A stretch of DNA of 38,638 nucleotides, taken from assembly GCA_000436255.1 (NCBI GenBank), contig HF990819.1:17943-56580 (forward strand). The letters run 5' to 3'. This document shows positions 6,954-15,802 of this stretch, piece after piece. This stretch comes from Clostridium sp. CAG:1193 (GTDB taxonomy: Bacteria > Bacillota_I > Bacilli_A > RF39 > UBA660). The first letter of the stretch is position 1. Every line of letters starts with the position of its first letter. The position numbers were made by a program, and so were the translations under genes. The notes beneath the pieces are model-generated. The model searched no databases, was not told where the DNA came from, and worked only from the letters and a program-made list of their open reading frames with translations.

Positions 6954-8223
6954 AAAAGTAAAAAATAATTGGTTTATTAGTATGTCTTCATGGCAAAAAG
7001 CTTTATTTGCAACTATAGTATCAGTAGATATTTTAGCTACAGGAGTAGCAGGACACCTTATATATGATTTATCAAAAGATAAAGAAAATAAAGAAGATAA
7101 TATAGATACTAAAGAAAGTATTGTTACATATGCACCAATTACAGAAGAAATGATTGAACTTCAAGTAACTGATCGTGATGAGTTAATGGAAGAGTATGAG
7201 TTAATAAATTCTAGTTTTTCTAAAGATACAAGTTGTTATAATTATGCTTTAGCATCTTCACCGGTATTTCCAATTAAAAATGTATGTACTAGTAGTGATA
7301 TTATGATGGAAGTATTTACTAAAAACTTAGATACTCCTTGTTTTCTTGATAACTTAAATATAGATGAAGTAGAATTTTATGAAGAACAAAAATCAAAAAT
7401 AATTGAAGAAGTAATAAAAGAGTATGATGCATATTTTCCTTTAAGTGAATCATCATACATTCCAGAAGAATTTTATAAAACGTGTGAAAAACATACATAT
7501 TTAGGAAATAGCCCAATAGAAGAAACTATAGTTATTGATAAAACAGAAGTAGATGATTCCATTTTAAATAAAGTATTAAATAATCAAGAATTAATGAGTA
7601 GTATTAATGAATGTAGTACAAAGTATAAAATCGATAAAAGCTTGCTTATTGCAGTTGCAACAGTTAATCTTGAAGTAAATGGAGAAGATGCTTTTCTTAA
7701 TAATCCAATGGGAATTGGTTTTCCATTAAAAGGCTTTAATTCGTGGATAGAACAATTTGATGAAAACGATAATTATACAAGTTTAAAAGATACTATATAT
7801 GGTGAGCAATTAACGAGATTTAAAAAAGAGTGTGAAAGTAATGGAATTATGGGTAATGTAGAGTTTGGTGCGATGATTATGCAGCATTGCCTTGATAATC
7901 CAGTTGAAGATTCTACTTTACTTCATAGTGTGTATTTATATTTTGATTATAAAAGTAATCCAGATAAAGCCCAGGCATTAACAAATAAAGCATTAAATTA
8001 TATGTTTAGATTAGCTAATGATAGTGAGATTAAATTACAATATTATATGCCTGTTGATGAACGTAATACAACTACACCATTAAATGAAAGATTTGCATAT
8101 AGAGTAGAGACTATAGTATCATCTGATATAAAAGAATACTTAGGGAATATGTATGATATGTATGCAAGAGTAACATATAATATGGCAAAAGAAAATACTA
8201 AAAATATGGTTGTTATAAAATAA
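6943..8223 (+). CDS. Membrane-anchored protein with lysozyme-like region, unknown function
   Basis: A 426-residue protein with a basic N-terminus, one membrane helix (about residues 15-40, ALFATIVSVDILATGVAG) and a long extracellular part. From about residue 210 the segment INECSTKYKIDKSLLIAVATV followed by NNPMGIG resembles the opening of lytic-transglycosylase/glucosaminidase folds. It has no obvious catalytic Glu-Ser pair, so a cell-wall role is only an inference. Four Cys occur in the first half of the ectodomain. The start is ATG at 6943, after GGTGAT (6933-6938). An in-frame ATG at 6931 exists but precedes that element. The start lies inside the preceding gene, so the two are translationally linked. 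Confidence 0.6.
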   Translation: MKNKKVKNNWFISMSSWQKALFATIVSVDILATGVAGHLIYDLSKDKENKEDNIDTKESIVTYAPITEEMIELQVTDRDELMEEYELINSSFSKDTSCYNYALASSPVFPIKNVCTSSDIMMEVFTKNLDTPCFLDNLNIDEVEFYEEQKSKIIEEVIKEYDAYFPLSESSYIPEEFYKTCEKHTYLGNSPIEETIVIDKTEVDDSILNKVLNNQELMSSINECSTKYKIDKSLLIAVATVNLEVNGEDAFLNNPMGIGFPLKGFNSWIEQFDENDNYTSLKDTIYGEQLTRFKKECESNGIMGNVEFGAMIMQHCLDNPVEDSTLLHSVYLYFDYKSNPDKAQALTNKALNYMFRLANDSEIKLQYYMPVDERNTTTPLNERFAYRVETIVSSDIKEYLGNMYDMYARVTYNMAKENTKNMVVIK

Positions 8224-8252
8224 AAAAAGAAAAAATTAATTTTCTTTTTTTT
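8222..8252. terminator. Bidirectional terminator between convergent genes
   Basis: An A7-G-A4 run pairs with T4-C-T7 across a short ATTAA loop, giving a T-tail on both strands. Confidence 0.7.
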
Positions 8253-9684
8253 ATAAATCTAATACTTGAGTATCATCAAGAGATGGAGGTTTAATAATAG
8301 TTTGAACATTATTTACAGGTTCATTACTAACTGATGGGGTATCAGATTTGAATAAACTTTTCTCAGTTACAGGTGAATAAATTTTAGCACTATTTTTTAC
8401 ATCGTTAACATTAAGTTGACTAGTTTTAGATAATTCAGTTTGCTCAATTGCATTATGTAAGTCATACTTATATGCACTTGATGCATTTTTATCATCAGCA
8501 ACATCATCAAGTTCGATTAATTTAATTATTTCTTCAAAAGTGGTATATCCATTTATTACTTTTTCAAGACCATCTTGAAGTAGAGTATTAACATCAGTAT
8601 TGTATACTAAATTACGAAGTTCATCTTTAGGCATATTATTAGAAATTGCATCTCTTATTTCTTGGGTAATTAATAATACTTCATGAATTGCAATACGACC
8701 TCTATAACCACTTCCACATTCAGGACATCCAACTGCAGAATATATTTCATTTATTTCCATACCAAATACTTTTCTAAATATTTCTTTTTCATAACTATTA
8801 GTTGGTCTTTTTTTCTTACATTTATCACATAATTTTCTTGCTAGTTTCTGTGAAATTATTCCTTCAAGAGCACTTGCAAGTAAGTATCTTTCAACTTCCA
8901 TATCAAGTAAACGTTCAATTGTATTAAGTGAGTTATTAGTATGTATTGTTGATAATACTAAGTGACCAGTAATAGATGCTCTAACTGCTATTTTTGCTGT
9001 TTCATTATCACGAATTTCTCCGATCATTACTATATCTGGGTCTTGTCTTAATACAGAACGCAATACATTAGCAAATGTTAAACCAATTTCACTATTAACT
9101 TGAACTTGGTTAATTCCTTTTATATTCATTTCTATCGGATCTTCAACCGTAATAAGGTTAGTTTCAGTTCTATTTAATTTTTGTAAAATAGAGTATACAG
9201 TAGTAGATTTACCACTACCAGTCGCACCTGTAACTAATATTATACCAGAAGGTATATTTATAAGTTTTGAAATCTTTTTAAAGTTTCTTTCACTAAATCC
9301 TAAGTATTCAATACCTTTTAAACTCATCGAATAATCAAGAATACGAATAACTATTTTTTCACCTTCATTAGTTGGCAAAGAAGAAACACGGAGATCCAAA
9401 TTTTCTTCTTTAATAGTAGTTTTAATCGCACCGTCTTGTGGTAATCTTACTTCAGTAATATTCATACCAGACATAATTTTAATACGTGTAATCAAATTTT
9501 TCTTAAGAGTGTTTGGTATAGTTGTATAATCTGATAATAATCCGTCAATACGAATTCTAACTTTCATTTCATCTTCTTCAGGGTCAAAGTGAATATCACT
9601 AGCACCCCTTTTAGAAGCATCATAAAGTATTTCATTTACTACTTCAACTATAGGCAACTTCTCATAATCAAAAGTTTTAATCAT
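8251..9684 (-). CDS. PilB/GspE-family secretion ATPase
   Basis: A 477-residue ATPase of the type II secretion / type IV pilus / ComGA family, which powers pilin assembly from the cytoplasm. It has Walker A GATGSGKST at 153-161, an Asp box (VEDPIE, 180-185), Walker B DPDIVMIGEIRD at 215-226, a His box around 241-248 (GHLVLSTIHTN), and a zinc tetracysteine C286/C289/C320/C323. It lacks the long N-terminal domain of PilB and starts at the N2-type region, as ComGA does. After the normal end (about residue 395) comes a low-complexity tail of ~80 residues rich in Ser, Asn and Asp that is not part of the family. GGGAGG lies before the start. No PilC-like membrane platform or prepilin peptidase is present in the window. 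Confidence 0.9.
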   Translation of the reverse strand: MIKTFDYEKLPIVEVVNEILYDASKRGASDIHFDPEEDEMKVRIRIDGLLSDYTTIPNTLKKNLITRIKIMSGMNITEVRLPQDGAIKTTIKEENLDLRVSSLPTNEGEKIVIRILDYSMSLKGIEYLGFSERNFKKISKLINIPSGIILVTGATGSGKSTTVYSILQKLNRTETNLITVEDPIEMNIKGINQVQVNSEIGLTFANVLRSVLRQDPDIVMIGEIRDNETAKIAVRASITGHLVLSTIHTNNSLNTIERLLDMEVERYLLASALEGIISQKLARKLCDKCKKKRPTNSYEKEIFRKVFGMEINEIYSAVGCPECGSGYRGRIAIHEVLLITQEIRDAISNNMPKDELRNLVYNTDVNTLLQDGLEKVINGYTTFEEIIKLIELDDVADDKNASSAYKYDLHNAIEQTELSKTSQLNVNDVKNSAKIYSPVTEKSLFKSDTPSVSNEPVNNVQTIIKPPSLDDTQVLDL

Positions 9685-9711
9685 AAACTGCCTCCCAATT
9701 TATTCTTTCTA

Positions 9712-9728
9712 AAATACCTATGGTATTT
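9712..9728. promoter_or_regulatory. Palindrome between divergent pilB-like and surface-protein genes
   Basis: AAATACC-TAT-GGTATTT, a perfect 7-3-7 inverted repeat. It overlaps the position expected for the -35 of the + strand gene (TATAAT at 9744-9749). It also overlaps the expected start point of the - strand gene (TATAAT on the - strand at 9734-9729). An operator controlling both is plausible; no regulator is encoded next to it. Confidence 0.5.
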
Positions 9729-9790
9729 ATTATAAATTTATTATATAATAATAGAGGAATAATATCAAGTAAGAATTTTGGGGTGATATG

Positions 9791-12700
9791 ATGAAAAAAA
9801 AGAGAAATGGTTTCTTTTTGTCAGAAACAATGATAGTAATGACAGTCGTTGCAGTTGTTATATTAGGAGTATTTAAAGTATTCTCAAGTGTTTACACAAG
9901 ATATAAAGAAAGTGAGAACTATAATACAATAAATTCAATAAATGCTCTTTCAATATTAAACCAATACTATGACTCATATGATATTAATATATTAACTATA
10001 TTAAATGGAAATTATTATGTTGATTTAACTAACTTAGATACATATGAAAGTGAACATTATGACAATTTAAAAAGTACACTTAATGTAGATAAGGTGTATT
10101 TATTTGATGGAACTAAGTTATTTAGTGGAGAGAATATATATAATTTTGATCTAAATACAAGAAAGTACTTAAAAACATTAAGTAAGAAAAATTATGATAC
10201 TATGCTTGTAGTAAAACTAAAAAGTGAAGAGTATGCTAGTGTAGAAGTAAAAGGTAATGAAATAGTTACTTTAGTAGGAGACTCTAACGATGAATTTGTA
10301 ACGTATGTAGAGTTAAATACTGAGTTTTTTGATCCAGGATATATTAACTGGATTGGTGATAAACCTAAAATAACAGGATCAGTAGATACTACGAAAGAAG
10401 GAACATATTATTTAACATATGACTTTAATGGATATTTATTAAGAAGAAAAGTAATAGTAACAAAAGCTGTTTATAACTATGATTACACAGGTGGTGCTCA
10501 AACATTTACTGCACCATCTTCAGGATATTATAAATTAGAAACTTGGGGTGCTCAAGGTGGAACATCTTTAAATAATAATGTTCTTACAACACCAGGTGGA
10601 TATGGGGGATATAGTAAAGGAGTAGTTTATTTAAAAAAAGGTGAAACTGTATACATATATGTTGGTGGAAAAGGTCAAGATGGTACAAAAGGTAAAAATG
10701 CTACAGGGGGATATAATGGTGGTGGAAGTGGAACATGGGATACCACTGATGATGAAAGTGGTGGTGCAGGAGGAGGAGCCACACATATTGCAAAAGCATC
10801 AGGATTATTGTCATCATTAGAAAGTAACAAATCATCAATTTTAATAGTAGCTGGTGCAGGAGGAGGCTCTAGTTGGACATATGAAGTTGGACATGGTGGG
10901 GGCTTTACAGGAGTAGTGACTAAAACTACTAATCAATCAGTAGCAAATCAAGTAATGGGTTATGCATTTGGAAAAGGCCAAAATGCAACTGGTGTAGGTG
11001 CTAATGATGGAGTTGGTGGAGGAGGCGCTGGATATTATGGTGGATATTCAAACGATGTAAAAAACAAATCTGCCGGTGCTGGTGGTTCAGGGTACATTGG
11101 AAATGATTTATTAACAAATAAAGCAATGTATTGTTATGGGTGTGTAAATTCTACATCCCCAGATACATATACAGTATCAACTACAAATGTATCTGATACT
11201 GCAATCGAAAACTATGCTAAAAAAGGAAATGGTTATGCAAGAATAACACTTGCATATAAAGAAGAAAGTGAAGATGCTAAAACTTATAATTATACAGGTA
11301 ATGTTCAAACATATACAGTTCCTAAAACAGGTTGGTATAGAATAGAAGCATGGGGTGCAGCCGGTAATAACAATTATAGTGATTATGTAAAAACTTTAAT
11401 ACCAACAAAAGGTGGTTATACAAAAGGAGAAATTTACTTAACAAAAGATGAAAAACTTTATGTGTATGTTGGAGGTATAAGAGAAACATTTAACTGTTGT
11501 ACACAACAATCTGGTGTTGGTTCTGGTGGCGCTACTGACATAAGGCTAGTTAGTGGGGATTGGAATAATGCTGATTCATTAAGAAGTAGAATAATGGTTG
11601 CTGGTGGAGCTGGTGGCTCTTACCTTGATCCAAGTGCTCCAAGAGGCGGAAGTGCTGGTGGACTTATATCTGAAAATGTAATTTTAAGTTATGAAACAAC
11701 ACATCTTGCAGGGCCTACTACACAAACATCTAGTGGAGCTGCTGGTACTAGTGGATCAGTTGGTGGATTTGGATATGCCGGTACTGTAACAAATATAGCA
11801 TATAGCCCAGGTGGTGGTGGCTACTATGGTGGAAGTGGAGCAGCAGCAAGTGCAGGTGGTTCATCATTTATATCTGGATATGCTGGTGTTAATGCAATAG
11901 ATTCATCAGGAAATCACACAAATGATACAAAACACTATAGTGGTAAATACTTTATTAATGGAGAAATGCAAGCAGGAGTTAATTTAGAATCTGGTAAAGC
12001 AAGAATAACATATATAGGTGAAAATAAATCAACCAGAAATACGAAACTAGATAATGTAAGATATATAAAAGATTGTGTTTCAGGTAACCAAACTGATAGT
12101 ACAAATAGATGGAATGAAATACAAGCAATATATAATGGTAGCAACATTGCAAAAGGAAAAACTGCTACTATGGTAAGTGGTACTTTATCACTACCTGCAA
12201 AAATAACTGATGGAGATATAGGAAAATATGCTACAGGGAATGATTCATATAGTACTGGTAACTGTGTATTAATAGATTTAGGACAAAGCTATAATCTTGA
12301 TGAAGTTGCTGTATGGCGTAATTATGAAACAATATTTAATGCTACTAAAAATACAGTTACATCAGTATCAAGTGATAATACTAACTGGACTACTATAATA
12401 ACAGATAGTAAAATAGAAACTCCAGAAGGTAAAAGAATGACGGCATATTATTACGATAATGAACAAAATAATATATTAACTAATTATACTTTTAGTGATT
12501 ATACAAAAGTAGACTGGCCTTGGGATAAAACTTTAAATAGAAGTTTAGGAATTGTCCCTACAAATTGGTCTAGTTATAATAGTGGAGTAGAAGAACCTGA
12601 AAAAGGATATCATGCGAGATTTGATAATAGTCCATTTGGTTATAATATGGTGGTATTTCCTAATTTAAATTCATCTATAAATCAAACTGGAAGATGGATG

Positions 12701-13033
12701 GGTATATATATAAATAGCATTAATGCGAATGTAATAAAAGCAAATGCGACTTATGAAGTAGTTATGGATATTTATCCAACAATAAAAGAATTTACTGTAA
12801 CAGGTGGTATATGGCATAGTAATAAGAATACTCAAACTTATGAATTTTCTAGTGCATTCTTTACAATTGCCACATCAAAAGAAAATATAAATAAATGGAT
12901 AACTGTAAGAAGAGTAATTACAACACCTACAACTTTAAATGAATCTGCAGGAACTAATTTATTTATTTATGGTAATGCTGGAAAAGAAGGAACAGCATAC
13001 GTAAGAAATATAAAACTTAGAAGAGTGAGTTAA
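9791..13033 (+). CDS. Giant prepilin-like multidomain surface protein
   Basis: About 1080 residues. The N-terminus is a class III (prepilin) signal: basic MKKKRNG, then FFLSE with Glu at +5 and a long hydrophobic helix, so cleavage after Gly7 is expected. Next come an Ig-like DUF5011 unit (about 155-225; FFDPGYINW... TKEGTYYLTYDF) and two tandem glycine-rich domains (about 230-490 and 495-745). Each glycine-rich domain begins YNY(D)YTG..QT(F/Y)T.P and contains GGxGxGGGATHI-type loops. A discoidin-like (F5/8 type C) domain follows at about 765-900 (KITDG... VLIDLGQSYNLDEVAVWRNY), then a jelly-roll, CBM-like C-terminus. It has no sortase motif. The frame begins at 9788 with ATGATG; I prefer 9791 because GGGGTGAT ends at 9787. 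It is divergent from the PilB-like ATPase, which could assemble it. Confidence 0.85.
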   Translation: MKKKRNGFFLSETMIVMTVVAVVILGVFKVFSSVYTRYKESENYNTINSINALSILNQYYDSYDINILTILNGNYYVDLTNLDTYESEHYDNLKSTLNVDKVYLFDGTKLFSGENIYNFDLNTRKYLKTLSKKNYDTMLVVKLKSEEYASVEVKGNEIVTLVGDSNDEFVTYVELNTEFFDPGYINWIGDKPKITGSVDTTKEGTYYLTYDFNGYLLRRKVIVTKAVYNYDYTGGAQTFTAPSSGYYKLETWGAQGGTSLNNNVLTTPGGYGGYSKGVVYLKKGETVYIYVGGKGQDGTKGKNATGGYNGGGSGTWDTTDDESGGAGGGATHIAKASGLLSSLESNKSSILIVAGAGGGSSWTYEVGHGGGFTGVVTKTTNQSVANQVMGYAFGKGQNATGVGANDGVGGGGAGYYGGYSNDVKNKSAGAGGSGYIGNDLLTNKAMYCYGCVNSTSPDTYTVSTTNVSDTAIENYAKKGNGYARITLAYKEESEDAKTYNYTGNVQTYTVPKTGWYRIEAWGAAGNNNYSDYVKTLIPTKGGYTKGEIYLTKDEKLYVYVGGIRETFNCCTQQSGVGSGGATDIRLVSGDWNNADSLRSRIMVAGGAGGSYLDPSAPRGGSAGGLISENVILSYETTHLAGPTTQTSSGAAGTSGSVGGFGYAGTVTNIAYSPGGGGYYGGSGAAASAGGSSFISGYAGVNAIDSSGNHTNDTKHYSGKYFINGEMQAGVNLESGKARITYIGENKSTRNTKLDNVRYIKDCVSGNQTDSTNRWNEIQAIYNGSNIAKGKTATMVSGTLSLPAKITDGDIGKYATGNDSYSTGNCVLIDLGQSYNLDEVAVWRNYETIFNATKNTVTSVSSDNTNWTTIITDSKIETPEGKRMTAYYYDNEQNNILTNYTFSDYTKVDWPWDKTLNRSLGIVPTNWSSYNSGVEEPEKGYHARFDNSPFGYNMVVFPNLNSSINQTGRWMGIYINSINANVIKANATYEVVMDIYPTIKEFTVTGGIWHSNKNTQTYEFSSAFFTIATSKENINKWITVRRVITTPTTLNESAGTNLFIYGNAGKEGTAYVRNIKLRRVS

Positions 13034-13034
13034 T

Positions 13035-13994
13035 TTATAATACTTTCCATATAAAGAATATTATTGTAGATATAGATGCATGTAATATCCTTGAAATAAA
13101 ATATGGAAAGTATTTTATTTTTGTATCACTAATAATACTTAGTACTTGCATATGTACGGATAGCCCACCAAAAGAAATAAAAAATACAGAAATTAATGCT
13201 TGTTTATATAATGGTATTTTAAGCATACTTAAATATTTTAATCCTTGTGTCATTTCAAATATTCCATTAATTATTGATTTATAATAAGGACTAACACTTA
13301 AATTATTATTAATAAGAGTAGTCAGTACTAAAAATATAGTAACTGTGCCTAAAATTAGTAATAAAGTACTAATACTACTTGTTATAGCATTAGATAACAT
13401 TTGACCAAATGATTTATCAGTTCTAGAACTATTCATACTAATAATTGCATTTTTTAAAGATACTTTTGTAGTGTCTTTTTTCGATATATAATAATTTCTA
13501 AATATTAAACCAATAAATAAGTTTCCAATATAATGTGATATTAAAATACACATACCAATTTCTTTATTATTTAAGAAAGTTATTGAAAGGGTGCCTAGTA
13601 TAAATAATGGATTAGAAAAATGAGTAAATGTAAGAAGTTTAGTTGCTTCTTTATCATTGATTTCACCATTTAAATATAGTTCTTTAGTGTATTTAGCACT
13701 ACTAGGAAATCCACTTAAAATGCTTAATATAATTATAAATGCTCCAGTACCATTTATTTTAAATAATTTATACATAACATCTTTAAGAAGTGTACCAAGT
13801 AATTTGGGGAAACCTAAATCTATAAGTATATTTCCAATAACAAAAAATGGAAACAAAGATGGGAATATACTATTTTCCCATATATTAAATGAAAATTTAA
13901 CTGATTCTAAAACATCAGCACTTTCAATTAATACTTCTACACTTATTAATATCATTATTAAAAGAAGTAAAACATTTGATAATATTTTTTTCAT
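13035..13994 (-). CDS. ylbJ: Sporulation integral membrane protein YlbJ
   Basis: A 319-residue polytopic protein with about eight hydrophobic helices. The FPSLFPFFVIGNILIDLG and ILSGFPSSAKYTKELY segments are characteristic of YlbJ (nucleoside-recognition Gate fold). In Bacillus YlbJ is made in the mother cell under sigma-E and is needed for proper spore cortex; its substrate is not firmly known. It neighbours a YlbL/SepM-like protease, as in Bacillus, where ylbJ and ylbL are close, but here the two are divergent with only 41 bp between starts. Its stop is one base from that of the convergent giant gene. A Shine-Dalgarno GAAAGTGAG precedes the ATG. Confidence 0.85.
   Translation of the reverse strand: MKKILSNVLLLLIMILISVEVLIESADVLESVKFSFNIWENSIFPSLFPFFVIGNILIDLGFPKLLGTLLKDVMYKLFKINGTGAFIIILSILSGFPSSAKYTKELYLNGEINDKEATKLLTFTHFSNPLFILGTLSITFLNNKEIGMCILISHYIGNLFIGLIFRNYYISKKDTTKVSLKNAIISMNSSRTDKSFGQMLSNAITSSISTLLLILGTVTIFLVLTTLINNNLSVSPYYKSIINGIFEMTQGLKYLSMLKIPLYKQALISVFFISFGGLSVHMQVLSIISDTKIKYFPYFISRILHASISTIIFFIWKVL
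13041..13114. repeat. 14-bp perfect inverted repeat in the convergent gene junction
   Basis: AATACTTTCCATAT at 13041-13054 and its exact reverse complement at 13101-13114, with a 46-base loop, followed on the + strand by TTATTTTT. It lies within the last 80 bases of the - strand ylbJ and just after the stop of the giant + strand gene. It may serve as that gene's transcript end. Confidence 0.55.
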
Positions 13995-14035
13995 AATAAC
14001 TCACTTTCTGATATACTAATATAAAGAGGGATAAG

Positions 14036-15019
14036 ATGATTAGTAAATTATATTCAAAAATAAAAAATTTTTTAAAAGATAATATAATATATATTTTGTT
14101 AGTATTAATAACTATTACTATTTCTAATATACCAATGCCTTATCATATAGAAACTTATGGAGGATTAATTAATATTAAAAATAAAGTAATAGTAGATAAT
14201 GAATATGAAAGTATGGGCTCATATAATTTAACCTATGTTTCTGAGATAAAAAGTAATATTTTTACAGTACTTTTATCTAAATTTAATAAAGACTGGGATT
14301 TATATAAAAATGAAAATACTAAAGAAAAAGCATCTGATTTGAATTTAAGGGGAGAATTACTTTTATATAATTCATTTAGTAATGCCACGTATGTTGCATA
14401 TACATATGCGAAAGAAAAAATAAACATTGTATCATCAAGTGTATATGTTATTTATATAGACAAAGATGCATCTACTAACTTAAAAGTAGGAGATAAAATT
14501 AATTCTGTTAATGGCTTTGATATATCAAGTTTAAGTAATTATTTAAATGTTGTAGAAAATAGTAAAAAAGGTGATAAGTTAAAATTAATCGTTAATGATA
14601 ATGAAGAAAAATATATAGTGGTAAGTGAATATAATGGTAAAAAAAATACACTTATAGCTTTAATATGTAATAATTCATATGATAAGAACGTAACATTTAA
14701 TTTTAATAAAAATGAATCGGGCCCATCAGGAGGATTTATAATAGCACTTAGTATTTATGATAAATTAGTATCTGCTGATATATCTCGTGGGTATAAAATA
14801 TCTGGTACAGGAACAATTGATATAAATGGTTTAGTTGGAGAAATTGATGGTGTTAAATATAAATTAAAGGGCGCAGTTAAAAATAAAGCGGATATTTTCT
14901 TTGTTCCTGTTAATAATTATAATGAAGCAATTAAAGAAAAAAACGAAAACAATTATGATATAGACATAGTTAAAATATATAAATTTAGTGATGCGATTAA
15001 GTATTTAGAAAGTAAGTAA
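14036..15019 (+). CDS. PDZ/Lon-type membrane protease (SepM/YlbL-like)
   Basis: A 327-residue protein with one N-terminal membrane helix (about 17-33), a PDZ domain (about 130-200, LKVGDKINSVNGFDI) and a C-terminal Lon protease domain. The nucleophile is Ser231 in ESGPSGGF and the general base is a Lys in GEIDGVKYKLKGAV (about 274-276), the Ser/Lys dyad of Lon. Family members act outside the membrane; SepM matures a competence peptide in streptococci and YlbL is linked to cell division in Bacillus. Here no clear substrate is adjacent. GAGGG precedes the ATG. A terminator follows. Confidence 0.88.
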   Translation: MISKLYSKIKNFLKDNIIYILLVLITITISNIPMPYHIETYGGLINIKNKVIVDNEYESMGSYNLTYVSEIKSNIFTVLLSKFNKDWDLYKNENTKEKASDLNLRGELLLYNSFSNATYVAYTYAKEKINIVSSSVYVIYIDKDASTNLKVGDKINSVNGFDISSLSNYLNVVENSKKGDKLKLIVNDNEEKYIVVSEYNGKKNTLIALICNNSYDKNVTFNFNKNESGPSGGFIIALSIYDKLVSADISRGYKISGTGTIDINGLVGEIDGVKYKLKGAVKNKADIFFVPVNNYNEAIKEKNENNYDIDIVKIYKFSDAIKYLESK

Positions 15020-15045
15020 TTAGTTTTATAAACTAATTTTCTTTT
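15018..15045 (+). terminator. Intrinsic terminator
   Basis: AATTAGTTT (15018-15026) pairs with AAACTAATT (15030-15038), loop TAT, followed by TTCTTTT. It overlaps the stop codon of the protease gene. Confidence 0.7.
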
Positions 15046-15097
15046 GTAATAATATTCACTTTAAAATCATATTAATTAATGGAAAGAGAGGAATGTT

Positions 15098-15802
15098 ATG
15101 AAACAAATTGTACCTTTTGTAAAAGAAATCGAACTAAAAAACAATATTGAGGAAATTACTAGTATATCTTTAGATCACACTTTAAAAAGTAATGGATTAA
15201 ATGAAATAAATGGAGAATTTTCTTTATATTTTGAGTATAAAGAAAACGAAATAAGTGTAAATACAGAATCATATTCATGTAAGATACCATTTAATATAGA
15301 TTTGGATGATAGATACATATTAAAAGATTCTAATATAGATATTGATGATTTTTATTATGAAATAGAAGATAGAAAAGTTATACTTCATATTGATGTATTA
15401 GTAGATAATATTGATATAAAAGAAAGTGAAATTGAAATTATGCCAAGAAATATTGATAAAAAAGTATCAGAAGAATTTAATGATGAAAGAGCTATTGAAG
15501 AAGAAAAAGGGGATGAAGATATTAAAATAGATGATTTATTTAAAGAAATTGATACAGATGTAGATTTAAGTGTGCCTAAAGAAGATGAAGAAGAAAGTAA
15601 AAAAACTATAGAAATATTTGAAACGTTTGATTCGAAAAGTGAAACTTATGTTACATATAATGTACATATAGTAAGAGAAAATGATACTATTGATTCTATA
15701 TGTAGTAAGTATGGTGTTACAAAAGAAGAATTATCTAATTATAATGAGTTAAAAGATATTAAATTTGGTGATAAGTTAATAGTACCAACATATAAAAAAT
15801 GA
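15098..15802 (+). CDS. SpoVID-like spore-coat morphogenetic protein with LysM
   Basis: A 234-residue acidic protein. The N-terminal ~105 residues form a beta-rich domain that opens KQIVPFVKEIEL... ITSISLDHTLK, like the SpoVID/SipL N-terminal region. An acidic linker of ~75 residues follows. The C-terminal LysM (about 186-233, HIVRENDTIDSICSKYGVT... GDKLIVP) should bind peptidoglycan or lipid-linked precursor. In Bacillus SpoVID drives encasement of the forespore by the coat. The gene after it is a YsxE-like protein overlapping by four bases (ATGA), the same pair order as spoVID-ysxE in Bacillus, which strongly supports the call. It has a good GAGAGGAA site. A weak sigma-E-like arrangement (ATA, 16 bp, CATATTAA) lies just upstream. 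Confidence 0.78.
   Translation: MKQIVPFVKEIELKNNIEEITSISLDHTLKSNGLNEINGEFSLYFEYKENEISVNTESYSCKIPFNIDLDDRYILKDSNIDIDDFYYEIEDRKVILHIDVLVDNIDIKESEIEIMPRNIDKKVSEEFNDERAIEEEKGDEDIKIDDLFKEIDTDVDLSVPKEDEEESKKTIEIFETFDSKSETYVTYNVHIVRENDTIDSICSKYGVTKEELSNYNELKDIKFGDKLIVPTYKK

Noticed and set aside
6711..8223. Immunity genes for the peptide operon
   Set aside because: They are separated by a strong terminator and have their own promoter, and the first is a DUF1292 paralogue found elsewhere in the window with other partners.
13657..14019. A 120-codon + strand frame opposite the ylbJ start
   Set aside because: It is the shadow of ylbJ; it has no Shine-Dalgarno and its product is composed of antisense membrane codons.
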